From Rhizobium sp. Root482 (GTDB lineage Bacteria; Pseudomonadota; Alphaproteobacteria; Rhizobiales; Rhizobiaceae), in assembly GCF_001426565.1 (NCBI RefSeq), contig NZ_LMFA01000026.1, forward strand, positions 23,401 to 87,400: DNA of 64,000 nt, read 5' to 3'. This document shows, piece by piece, positions 1-6,930 of the stretch. The notes below the pieces were generated by a model that saw only the letters and a program-made list of their open reading frames with translations, was not told where the DNA came from and ran no database searches. Numbering within the stretch: the first letter of the stretch is position 1; the number at the start of each line of letters is the position of its first letter. The translations under genes and the position numbers were made by a program.

Positions 1-133
1 GTCCTACGAGCAGGCAAGCTACGCCATCCAGGATACGCCGGATGTCGTGCAGCAGCACTATGGTCGGTTCCTGCCGCAGGACAAGGCGGCACTGGCCGCG
101 AAGATCCTCAACCAGGTCTGGGAGGCTGCGTAG
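1..133 (+). CDS. C-terminal end of a site-specific integrase (tyrosine recombinase type), partial
   Basis: The reading frame starts at base 2 and ends with TAG at 131-133, giving the last 43 residues. The peptide contains DTPDVVQQHYGRFLP followed by a short helix, which resembles the end of phage-type tyrosine recombinases. In that family a Tyr after His, as in the HY here, is the nucleophile that makes the covalent DNA bond. The rest lies left of the window, so the catalytic Arg and His cannot be checked. The call rests on one short motif. Confidence 0.55.
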   Translation, partial: SYEQASYAIQDTPDVVQQHYGRFLPQDKAALAAKILNQVWEAA

Positions 134-236
134 TCACAATGGGATGCGTGCGGCTCGCGGCCCGCATCCGCCGCCCAGGAACCGACCTTCGATATGCGGC
201 AGGCAGTGTTTTAGGTGTCGAATGACGCGGCAACCG

Positions 237-560
237 CTAGACTTCGATCCCGGTGAGCAAAGGCAATGCCGGCGTCGTGGCACTATCGGCCGGCTGCGTC
301 TTGGGCCTGCGCACATGGGACTTACTCTTCTTCGCTTTCGGCGGCGGGCCTTCCGGCGCCGTCAGTTCGAGTTGCTCGACGCGAGGCAACAAGGTCTCGG
401 CAGCCGGGTCCGACCTGTCGGTGTTACGAGATGTAGGCACCAGCTCCGTCGCGGCGTGCTCCGTTGACACGACAACAGTCCGTGGTTTTGGGCTCGTGGA
501 TTTTGGGGCTGCCCGTTGCTGCGGGGCGTCGGGCTCGACATAGCGGGAATAGCGAATCAT
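237..560 (-). CDS. Small proline-rich hypothetical protein
   Basis: This is a 107-residue protein of unknown function. I chose the internal ATG at 560 because GGAGG lies about 10 bases upstream of it, while the ATG 39 bases further upstream has no ribosome binding site. The sequence is rich in Pro, Ala, Arg, Lys and Thr, with a basic patch (PPKAKKSKSHVRRPKTQ) near the middle of the C-terminal half. No membrane segment or known domain is visible and it is probably largely disordered. It stands alone between the integrase end and the next rightward gene. Low-complexity composition makes it a weaker gene call. Confidence 0.45.
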   Translation of the reverse strand: MIRYSRYVEPDAPQQRAAPKSTSPKPRTVVVSTEHAATELVPTSRNTDRSDPAAETLLPRVEQLELTAPEGPPPKAKKSKSHVRRPKTQPADSATTPALPLLTGIEV

Positions 561-776
561 CGGCGGTGAGCCTCCATAATGTTCTCTAATCGTTCTCATT
601 TGAAGAGGAAGGTGTCAACGCGAGAAGTTAGCTCTATGACCGGCGAGCAATCGATCCTGCGGTATCTCTCGACAGCGGGAGGGAACGACTCCAAGCCCCC
701 GGTCAAACAAGCGCACTGGCGTCTCCCAACCTGTTAGACCACTATGAACGCAGACACTTAATCGTTAGGGGCCAGC

Positions 777-1622
777 ATGTCGTCACGTTTCATTCGCCAG
801 CGCCGGCTATTTTCTGCGCTTGCTGCTGCATCGGCCATGGTTGCCATTACGGTTCCGAATGTTCCTGCGGCCGACAGCGAGTGTAGCGCTCGAGGCGCCG
901 ACATCGTCAGGCAAGCCTACCCCGAGGCTGAGCAAGTTTCCGAACGGGAATTCAAGGTTGGAGGCCAGACCATCACGCTGACGAAAGATCCGGACGACAA
1001 TCCACATCAGCTGATCTGCAAGACGTGGCCTGCCCGCCCCGAGTTCACGCTCGTCGCGGTCCCTCTCATGACCAGCCAAACGGCGGATGGAAACGAAGGA
1101 GATATCGAACTCCTGGTTGTCGACAGCGACAGTCTCAAGCTGAAGCACCGGCTGCGCCTTCCAGACCTTCTCACCGACGATGCCGTCTTCGTCTCAGGCG
1201 TGGCTTTTGACACCGCATACTATCGCATCTCGGAAAGCGAGATCGCCTTCGGCGTGCGTATTGAACGGCGCGGAAGCTCAAGGCCCAATCCATTTGGCGA
1301 AACCACCTTGTGGCTCTTTACCATCGACAACAAGGAACTGAGACCTGTGCTCGATAACATTGTGGTCGCTGCGCACCAGGGCGAATGGGATACTAATTGC
1401 GCAGGGGAATTCCAGACGATCGAGCGCAGGCTGGCCATGGGGCGCCCGCAACCAAACCGCTATTCCGACATCCTCGTCTCAGAGCGGAAAATAAAGACTA
1501 TAAGCACGTTGGGCCAGGACGGAGAGTGTGTGGATGATAAAGACGCGATCACAACTTCCCGTCGTCTGCGCTTCGAAGGCGGCGCCTATCAGGTGCCGGA
1601 AAACATCAAAGGGATAGACTAA
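777..1622 (+). CDS. Secreted or periplasmic hypothetical protein, 281 aa
   Basis: The N-terminus is a classical signal peptide: MSSRFIRQRRL with several Arg, then a hydrophobic stretch (ALAAASAMVAITV), then a likely cleavage after NVPAAD. The mature part has four Cys residues (near residues 36, 81, 208 and 247) that could form disulfides in the periplasm. I do not recognise the family. A weak purine-rich site (TTAGGGG) precedes the ATG. It sits alone in the accessory region with non-coding DNA on both sides, and its function is unknown. Confidence 0.7.
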   Translation: MSSRFIRQRRLFSALAAASAMVAITVPNVPAADSECSARGADIVRQAYPEAEQVSEREFKVGGQTITLTKDPDDNPHQLICKTWPARPEFTLVAVPLMTSQTADGNEGDIELLVVDSDSLKLKHRLRLPDLLTDDAVFVSGVAFDTAYYRISESEIAFGVRIERRGSSRPNPFGETTLWLFTIDNKELRPVLDNIVVAAHQGEWDTNCAGEFQTIERRLAMGRPQPNRYSDILVSERKIKTISTLGQDGECVDDKDAITTSRRLRFEGGAYQVPENIKGID

Positions 1623-2039
1623 ATGCACCGCGGGATCGCAAGTGACCGAGCCAACATGTGCGGTTCACCGTCAATAATTGCTCTAAACCGCACGCCCCGT
1701 CTGTATTTCATAATGATTGATAAGATTGCAGTATCAACCTATTACCAAGTCCAATCCATACATTCCGACCATTTTTCATCAGCGCCAGTGGTGCAAGATC
1801 GAATGTCTTCCGTCGTTTCAAATCGTACGACGTATTGTTTGATCAAAGGACATCATAACGGTCACTGCATGATTTTCCCGAGCGGAGCGCCGACAAGTAG
1901 TCGTTGCCTCCGCTGGATACCCCAAGAGCTCTTGGACGCCAGTGACGCTGCCCGCAGCTCGCGATGACGTCAAATCACTATCAACTTGACCATGAAGCAG
2001 ACTTCGTCATTGCTGTCGAAAGAAATAACGGAGTTCGAC
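1623..2039. other. Non-coding gap, 417 bases
   Basis: This gap looks richer in A and T than its neighbours. An open frame from 1623 to 1967 exists, but its composition (many Ser, His, Ile, Met, Cys) and lack of a ribosome binding site argue against a gene. The only structure seen is the 29-base repeat at 1984-2012, listed separately. Confidence 0.5.
1984..2012 (+). promoter_or_regulatory. Copy 1 of a 29-base repeat upstream of the HNH-like gene
   Basis: The pattern ACTTGACCATGAAG-nn-GACTT-nnn-CATTG occurs here and again at 2887-2915, with 24 of 29 positions identical. Both copies are on the + strand and both lie upstream of a + strand gene (2040 and 3049). The shared TTGACC could be a -35 element, or the whole may be an operator of the adjacent XRE regulator. 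This is inferred from repetition only. Confidence 0.45.
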
Positions 2040-2504
2040 ATGAAGAACCTGCGCAAATGGCCCTGGGGTATTCTGCCCGCCTATAACGGCTTCTCCCACG
2101 AGGAACGCGTGCGAGGATGGCAACTGGTCGGTTGGTTCATTGATAACGGCTGGAAGCCGAAAGCGGCGGTATGCGCAATTTCTGGATCGACAGAGCGCGT
2201 TCAGTATCACAGCGAGAACTATTACGGCTGGACACCTTATGCGCTGAACCAGCAGGTGCACTTCGCGCTTCACCAAAGGTTCAACCGTCCGAAGCGATGG
2301 CTGGAGATTGTCGAGCGGTATGCAGTGACCGGCGAGGAATGGTTTGCAAAGCTCGCGCTTGAGCCGATTGATCTGGCTGGAAACTTGCGTGCTGAGCATG
2401 GGCCGGACGTAGCCGATATCTGGACGAGAGCGCCCCTACCCCCGAATGTAAGCATCCCACGCCATCAGATTTATACGATGCCCGAAACGGCGCCCGTCAC
2501 GTGA
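2040..2504 (+). CDS. HNH-like hypothetical protein lacking the usual zinc cysteines
   Basis: This 154-residue protein starts at the ATG preceded by CGGAG with six bases spacing, rather than the TTG at 1986. The central part (VCAISGSTERVQYHSENYYGW, then an HFALHQRF segment) follows the layout of small phage-type HNH endonucleases, in which Cys-x2-Cys, HHED and a second Cys pair before HxxxH are usual. Here only the first Cys remains; the other zinc ligands are Ser, Asn and Gln, and HH is YH. It may be an inactive or zinc-free relative. It neighbours an XRE regulator and carries a copy of the 29-base repeat upstream. HNH kinship is tentative. Confidence 0.5.
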   Translation: MKNLRKWPWGILPAYNGFSHEERVRGWQLVGWFIDNGWKPKAAVCAISGSTERVQYHSENYYGWTPYALNQQVHFALHQRFNRPKRWLEIVERYAVTGEEWFAKLALEPIDLAGNLRAEHGPDVADIWTRAPLPPNVSIPRHQIYTMPETAPVT

Positions 2505-2514
2505 CCTCGCCTTG

Positions 2515-2859
2515 TTATTTTACCTTTGCCAGCGCCTCGATCTGCTGAGCAGCGATCGCAACGCCGTTGTCGCTCAATGCACGGACCGATAGAGCGATCT
2601 TCGCTTCGTTGTCGGCACGCTCGCGCGAGATTTTGCGTGTGTCCTGCGACGCGTCGATGATCTCCAAAACGGAGAGATCAAGAACCCGGGCGAGTTCGAG
2701 CAGCGTATCGAGCGCCGGCAGTTGTTTTGCCCGCTCGATATTGGAGACGCTCTCAGGCGTTTTAGCGATCTTTGCGGCAAGCTGCTCCTGGGACCAGTTC
2801 AGAGCGGCCCGGGCCGTCCTCACCTTGATTGCGATCGACTGTCTTAGCAACTCTGTCAT
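2515..2859 (-). CDS. XRE-family (Cro/CI-type) DNA-binding regulator
   Basis: This 114-residue protein has an N-terminal helix-turn-helix of the Cro/CI type: VRTARAALNWSQEQLAAKI (first helices), then TPESVSNIERAKQLPALDTLLELARVL (recognition helix and packing helices). The C-terminal half is a charged helix region. I start it at the ATG at 2859, because the upstream ATG at 2913 would place the repeated operator-like DNA inside the gene. No clear ribosome binding site is present; instead a perfect palindrome (2863-2880) ends three bases before the ATG, which suggests autoregulation. It converges with the HNH-like gene and diverges from the nuclease gene at 3049, so it probably controls both. Confidence 0.8.
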   Translation of the reverse strand: MTELLRQSIAIKVRTARAALNWSQEQLAAKIAKTPESVSNIERAKQLPALDTLLELARVLDLSVLEIIDASQDTRKISRERADNEAKIALSVRALSDNGVAIAAQQIEALAKVK

Positions 2860-2862
2860 GGC

Positions 2863-2963
2863 GCCGAAGATGACTTCGGCAAGAGGACTTGACCATGAAG
2901 GCGACTTGAGCATTGGTCACAACCATGAAATCGACTTCGGATATCCAGAGCTTACCGAAGTCG
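2863..2963. promoter_or_regulatory. Repeat-rich divergent control region between xre and the nuclease gene
   Basis: Three structures lie within about 100 bases. First is a palindrome, GCCGAAG-atga-CTTCGGC, at 2863-2880. Second are two direct copies of CCATGAA-nnn-GACTT at 2893-2907 and 2923-2937, 30 bases apart, which is close to three helical turns. Third is a 9-base inverted repeat, CGACTTCGG at 2932-2940 and CCGAAGTCG at 2955-2963. GACTTCGG is shared by the first and third. Such spacing is typical of cooperative repressor binding; XRE is the likely ligand by position. Confidence 0.55.
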
Positions 2964-3048
2964 CCATGGAGGGACACATGATGATGCGAGACATTTGCCT
3001 CAGGTTTTTTGCCGCCGAACGGGTCTGCACCTCGTTGGAGGCGATCTG

Positions 3049-4407
3049 ATGCAGGCTCTGCTTATTCCCGCCAGCGTCGATGCTGATCTGTCGCCCAACC
3101 TAGAACACCAACCGCAGACCGGCGTCACGCCCCTGCCTCTTGTCGCTGCTCTCGCAAGTGCTCCAACAGCGCTGCCCTTCCGCCGCCAGGCAATGACGGC
3201 GATGCCAGGCGGCTATGACGAGAAATGGCTGCAGGAATTATTGTTCGCCCATCCGGCGCTCATTCCGCTCGACCGGATCGAAATCGGTGCTGGCGGTGCG
3301 GGCGAGGTAGTGCCCTTGTGCAGGGAACTGACGCTCAGCCGCGAAGGGGGCGTCGTCTATCTTGATCTGCTCTGCGTGACCCGTGCCGGCCGCCTCATGC
3401 TGATCGAATGCAAGCTCTGGCGCAATCCGCAGGCACGGCGCGAGGTGGTCGCGCAGATCCTTGAATATGCCTCGCTCCTAAAAGGCTGGAGCTATGGTGA
3501 TCTGACGGCGCGGCTGAAACAGCAACGCAAATGGCAAGGCGCCAATCCGATCTTCGACCACGCCGCAAAAACATGGGCTGATCTCGATGAAGCTCGCTTT
3601 GTCGATGCTGTCTCACACTCTCTGGCGAGCGGTGACTTCCACCTCGTGATTGCCGGTGACGGCATTCGCTCGGATGTGGAAGCATTGGCCAATCACATCA
3701 ACAGCGGCCATATGGGACCGGCGCGTCTTAGCCTTGTCGAAATCCAGCTTTGGCGATCGCAGTCCGGCGAGACCATGGTGGTGCCTTTTGTCCCGACACG
3801 CACTGAAGTCATCGAAAGCCGGGTAATCGTCACCGAAGATGGCCGAGCCCTGCCCGTCAAGGATGTCCGCGTCGATGGCATGCTGGTCGGCAAGGCGGCA
3901 GACAGGGATCGGGCATCCTCCGATGCCGATGCGGTGGTTGATCCTGACCGTGCGGCACAGCGGGATCGCAACAAGGCCTTCTGGGATCACTTTATCGACA
4001 CCACGCGCTTTGATCATCCCGATCAGCTGCCAGCTTCCCATGGCGGCAACAACTGGGTGCGCATTCCGCTCGAAGCGCCGATCCGGTGGCTGACCGCCTA
4101 CCGCGCCAGCAACAATGTCATGGGCATCTTTGCCCGGCTGACGGATGAACCGGGCCGGCAGCTCGCCGCGATGATCGAAGATCAACTTCGCGGCATGCGC
4201 GCCGAAAGTGGCCTCGATCTGCAGGTGAAGATACAAACGGAAGAACCGTTCAAGGCGGAGCTTGGGGTCACAACGCCGATGACCGACAGGACGGAAGAGC
4301 AGCAGCTTGGCTGGCTGGCGGAAACGGCCAACCGGATGGTGACGCTGCTACGGCCGAAGCTCTCCGCATGGAATGCGCTACGGGATGGGGACACGGTGGG
4401 AGCTTGA
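3049..4407 (+). CDS. PD-(D/E)XK-type nuclease, possibly with a C-terminal DUF4268-like domain
   Basis: This 452-residue protein starts at the ATG after TTGGAGG with a seven-base spacer. The N-terminal part shows the PD-(D/E)XK layout: an acidic helix (LQELLF, Glu63), Asp106 in YLDLLCV, Glu120 and Lys122 in IECKLW, and Gln136 in QILEYAS, typical of Mg-dependent restriction-type and NucS-like nucleases. The C-terminal third (from about residue 320, RNKAFWDHFID, to LGWLAE) resembles DUF4268 domains found in defence-type proteins; that part is tentative. It overlaps the next gene by one base, shares an upstream region full of repeats with the XRE gene, and is likely repressed by it. Defence or element maintenance is a guess. 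Confidence 0.65.
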   Translation: MQALLIPASVDADLSPNLEHQPQTGVTPLPLVAALASAPTALPFRRQAMTAMPGGYDEKWLQELLFAHPALIPLDRIEIGAGGAGEVVPLCRELTLSREGGVVYLDLLCVTRAGRLMLIECKLWRNPQARREVVAQILEYASLLKGWSYGDLTARLKQQRKWQGANPIFDHAAKTWADLDEARFVDAVSHSLASGDFHLVIAGDGIRSDVEALANHINSGHMGPARLSLVEIQLWRSQSGETMVVPFVPTRTEVIESRVIVTEDGRALPVKDVRVDGMLVGKAADRDRASSDADAVVDPDRAAQRDRNKAFWDHFIDTTRFDHPDQLPASHGGNNWVRIPLEAPIRWLTAYRASNNVMGIFARLTDEPGRQLAAMIEDQLRGMRAESGLDLQVKIQTEEPFKAELGVTTPMTDRTEEQQLGWLAETANRMVTLLRPKLSAWNALRDGDTVGA

Positions 4408-4640
4408 TGATGCCGCGGGAGGTGGAAGGCGGCAGAACCGCGAGGCAGCTGACTATCGAGATCGAGCCGGACCTGCGCCTCCTCAAAGGGCTGCTGACTG
4501 TGCTGCGCTATCTCGGGGAACGGGACGCCTCGGACATGATTGATCCGGCGGCCATCGCTGCCATTACCATCCCGGCGGAAGAGGCTGTGGATCGGATAAT
4601 GGCGATGCGCCGGGATATCTGTCTCGGCCGGGGAACATAA
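4407..4640 (+). CDS. Small hypothetical protein coupled to the nuclease gene
   Basis: This 77-residue protein starts inside the stop codon of the nuclease gene (TGATG arrangement), so translation is probably coupled. It contains QLTIEIEPDLRLLKGLLTVLRYL, an amphipathic helix rich in Leu, and a second helix around VDRIMAMRR. No known domain, signal or membrane segment is evident. The arrangement suggests a partner of the nuclease, such as an immunity protein or subunit, but nothing in the sequence proves this. Confidence 0.6.
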   Translation: MMPREVEGGRTARQLTIEIEPDLRLLKGLLTVLRYLGERDASDMIDPAAIAAITIPAEEAVDRIMAMRRDICLGRGT

Positions 4641-4685
4641 CCGCGCCGGCGCCCCGGTCTTGCCCCGCTGTCCGCGGCATCCTCT

Positions 4686-6152
4686 TCAATATCCGTTTCT
4701 GGCCTTCGGCATGAGATAGCGACGCTCGCCCAGGAATTTTAGGAACTGCGTCATGCTATCGACCATGTCGTCGTATTTGCCGACGGGGAACGTGCGGCAC
4801 TCGTGTTCGAACTCGGCAAGCCATGGCGCTTCTTGCGGAAGCAGGAAGGGCTCGGCCTCAAGCCGATGGATATTGCTGTCGAAACGCAGCGTCTTGCTAT
4901 CCTTCGGTGTCATCGAAACGATGTGCTGACGCATTTTATGTTCCCGCATCAGCTGCGTGTAGAGTGGCCTGCCGCTGGCGGCGTATTCCACCAGTACCTT
5001 GTCGGCTTTCCAACGGTTGCGCATAAAGATGACGCGGCTGAGCAAGGGCCCGAAATCAAGACGCTCGCGAAACACATTGAGTAGGTACCATTCCCCCGCC
5101 ATCCGCCCCCAGGTGGTACAGGCGCTGTAGTCGCTTCCAACCTTCTCGGAATCCGCCGTATCCCAACTTTGCACGATCAGGTCGAGATCATCGAGGTTGG
5201 GCATCTCCTCATAGGTACCCCAGACCTCCCAGTCGATGCGGCCACCGCCATCCGGCGTCGGGTTCTGCAGATACTGTGCCGAGAAGTGATAATTGCCCAA
5301 CTCGCGGCGCATCTCTTCAAGGAGAGAAAGCGACTGGCTCTGCGGATACAAAGCCTCCCCCTTGCGCCGCTGGTAGACACGACCGTTGCCGATCTCGATC
5401 GTCTCGTCCTCGGCCGCAATTGCCGGCAGGTTGAGATGGAGATAATTGCCGGTCGCCATCAGATTGGCCGCGACGTCATCTTCATGCAGCCGCTGCTGGA
5501 TGGCGATGACGCGGCCGGACCGCTGGTCGTCGAAGCGGGACAGCAGCGAATTGCGGATATAGTCCTTGGCCTTGTCGCGCTCGGTCTCTGACGTCGCGTC
5601 TCCCGCCTTCATCAGGTCATCGATGATGATGACGTCGGCGCCGTGGCCGGTGATGGCCCCTTGAACTGAGGTGAACTTGACGCTCCCGCCCTTGGTGGTT
5701 CTGAGCTCTCCGCCGGCAACGGCAAACTGCGTCTGCGGAAACAGTCCGCGATAGAAGGGCGATTCCATCACCCGGCGAAGCTGATTGAGGATCTCCACTG
5801 TCAAAATCTGACCGTAGCAGGCGATGACGATCTTGGTCGCCGGACTATGCCCGAGCAGAAAGGCCGGGAGTGCCACGGACGAGCAGATGGTCTTCAGGTG
5901 CCGGGGCGGGATGGTGATGAGTAGACGGCGGGTATCGCCACGCACGACCTTGGTCAGCGCATGGCAGATCGCCTCGACATGGAAGTTCGGGATAAAGGCG
6001 ATACCGCGATGGTCATGCAGGACGTCGAAGGCACCCCAGGTGAATCCGAACAGATCGTCGCGCTGATGGTCGAGGACCTGCTGGCGATGAAGCTTCGCCA
6101 GCAGGTCCTGATTGTCTTGCCGTGTGAGGGCGCGTTCGACGAGCGCGTTCAT
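4686..6152 (-). CDS. Phage terminase large subunit-like ATPase/nuclease
   Basis: This 488-residue protein has both halves of a terminase large subunit. The ATPase half has a Walker A-like PPRHLKT (residues 82-88) and a Walker B IIIDD (175-179). The nuclease half has Asp331 in QSWDTA and the acidic GKYDDMVDSM near the end (458-467), typical of the RNase H-like nuclease of TIGR01630-type terminases. In Walker A the usual Gly before Lys is Leu. The chosen ATG lies one base after the stop of the DUF5681 gene. Normally it would pump and cut phage DNA, but no portal or capsid gene is near, so its role here is open. Confidence 0.85.
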   Translation of the reverse strand: MNALVERALTRQDNQDLLAKLHRQQVLDHQRDDLFGFTWGAFDVLHDHRGIAFIPNFHVEAICHALTKVVRGDTRRLLITIPPRHLKTICSSVALPAFLLGHSPATKIVIACYGQILTVEILNQLRRVMESPFYRGLFPQTQFAVAGGELRTTKGGSVKFTSVQGAITGHGADVIIIDDLMKAGDATSETERDKAKDYIRNSLLSRFDDQRSGRVIAIQQRLHEDDVAANLMATGNYLHLNLPAIAAEDETIEIGNGRVYQRRKGEALYPQSQSLSLLEEMRRELGNYHFSAQYLQNPTPDGGGRIDWEVWGTYEEMPNLDDLDLIVQSWDTADSEKVGSDYSACTTWGRMAGEWYLLNVFRERLDFGPLLSRVIFMRNRWKADKVLVEYAASGRPLYTQLMREHKMRQHIVSMTPKDSKTLRFDSNIHRLEAEPFLLPQEAPWLAEFEHECRTFPVGKYDDMVDSMTQFLKFLGERRYLMPKARNGY

Positions 6153-6153
6153 C

Positions 6154-6930
6154 TCAGATGATCTCGTCGTCGTTGTCGAGACGGTCGTCATCGACGGTAT
6201 CGGGACCGGACTGTTCTGTTGCCGGCGTGGAAGGCGGTGTGGACTCTTCAGCGTTCGCAGGCAAGACCGCGGGGCCGAAATCAAGCTTCAGGAGATCATC
6301 GATATCCTCGTCCGAGAAGCCCATCTCCTGATACTGCATACGCCGCATATGACTGAGCAGGCGCGTCTGGCCATCGGTTAGCACGACCGCACGACCTTCG
6401 GCCGTCTCGGCAGCCGAGCCTTTTTGCAAGGAAGCGTCGTCGAAACCCATAAGCTTGAGTAGGTCGTTGCGGACACGCATGATCGCTTTCGCTTCGCCAG
6501 AGGCGGCCTTCATGGCGTCCTGCTCCAGTATGACCTGGAACAGCGGCATCTTCACGGTTTTGCCATTGCGCCGGATCTCGGTCGTACGGTGGTAGATATC
6601 CTCCATGACCGAACGAAGATTACGGGACTGTTTGGGGCGGCCTTTTTTGTTTCCGGACTGGCCCGGCTGGAACTGTCCCGACTTCGGCGGCAGGCCGTAA
6701 CCGGTCTGATAGTTCACTTCCTTCTTGCCGTGCTTCGTCTTGATGACGCGGCGTTCCGGACCACCACCATTAACCGGCATGGGATCAGTGTCAGCAGCCG
6801 GGGGCTGTTCAATCTCGGGCTTCGAGATGACGGTGTTTGCAGGAACCGACCGCGTCCGTTTGCGGACATGCGAGAGATCGATCTCGTCCTGGTTGATCAG
6901 TGTGTGAAGTTTGCTGCTGTCGTTACGCAT
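6154..6930 (-). CDS. DUF5681 domain-containing protein
   Basis: This 258-residue protein carries the DUF5681 signature around residues 80-105: GYGLPPKSGQFQPGQ followed by SGNKKGRPKQSRNL. The remainder is charged, with an acidic, probably disordered C-terminus (many Asp, Glu and Pro). DUF5681 proteins of unknown function are often encoded next to terminase-like genes in alphaproteobacteria; they may act like a small terminase subunit or DNA-binding adaptor, which is inference. The start at 6930 overlaps the end of the methyltransferase gene by eight bases. It and the terminase gene behind it are therefore translationally coupled. Confidence 0.8.
   Translation of the reverse strand: MRNDSSKLHTLINQDEIDLSHVRKRTRSVPANTVISKPEIEQPPAADTDPMPVNGGGPERRVIKTKHGKKEVNYQTGYGLPPKSGQFQPGQSGNKKGRPKQSRNLRSVMEDIYHRTTEIRRNGKTVKMPLFQVILEQDAMKAASGEAKAIMRVRNDLLKLMGFDDASLQKGSAAETAEGRAVVLTDGQTRLLSHMRRMQYQEMGFSDEDIDDLLKLDFGPAVLPANAEESTPPSTPATEQSGPDTVDDDRLDNDDEII

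Noticed and set aside
1623-1967. 114-codon frame after the secreted protein
   Set aside because: No ribosome binding site, odd composition and no family likeness; the DNA looks non-coding.
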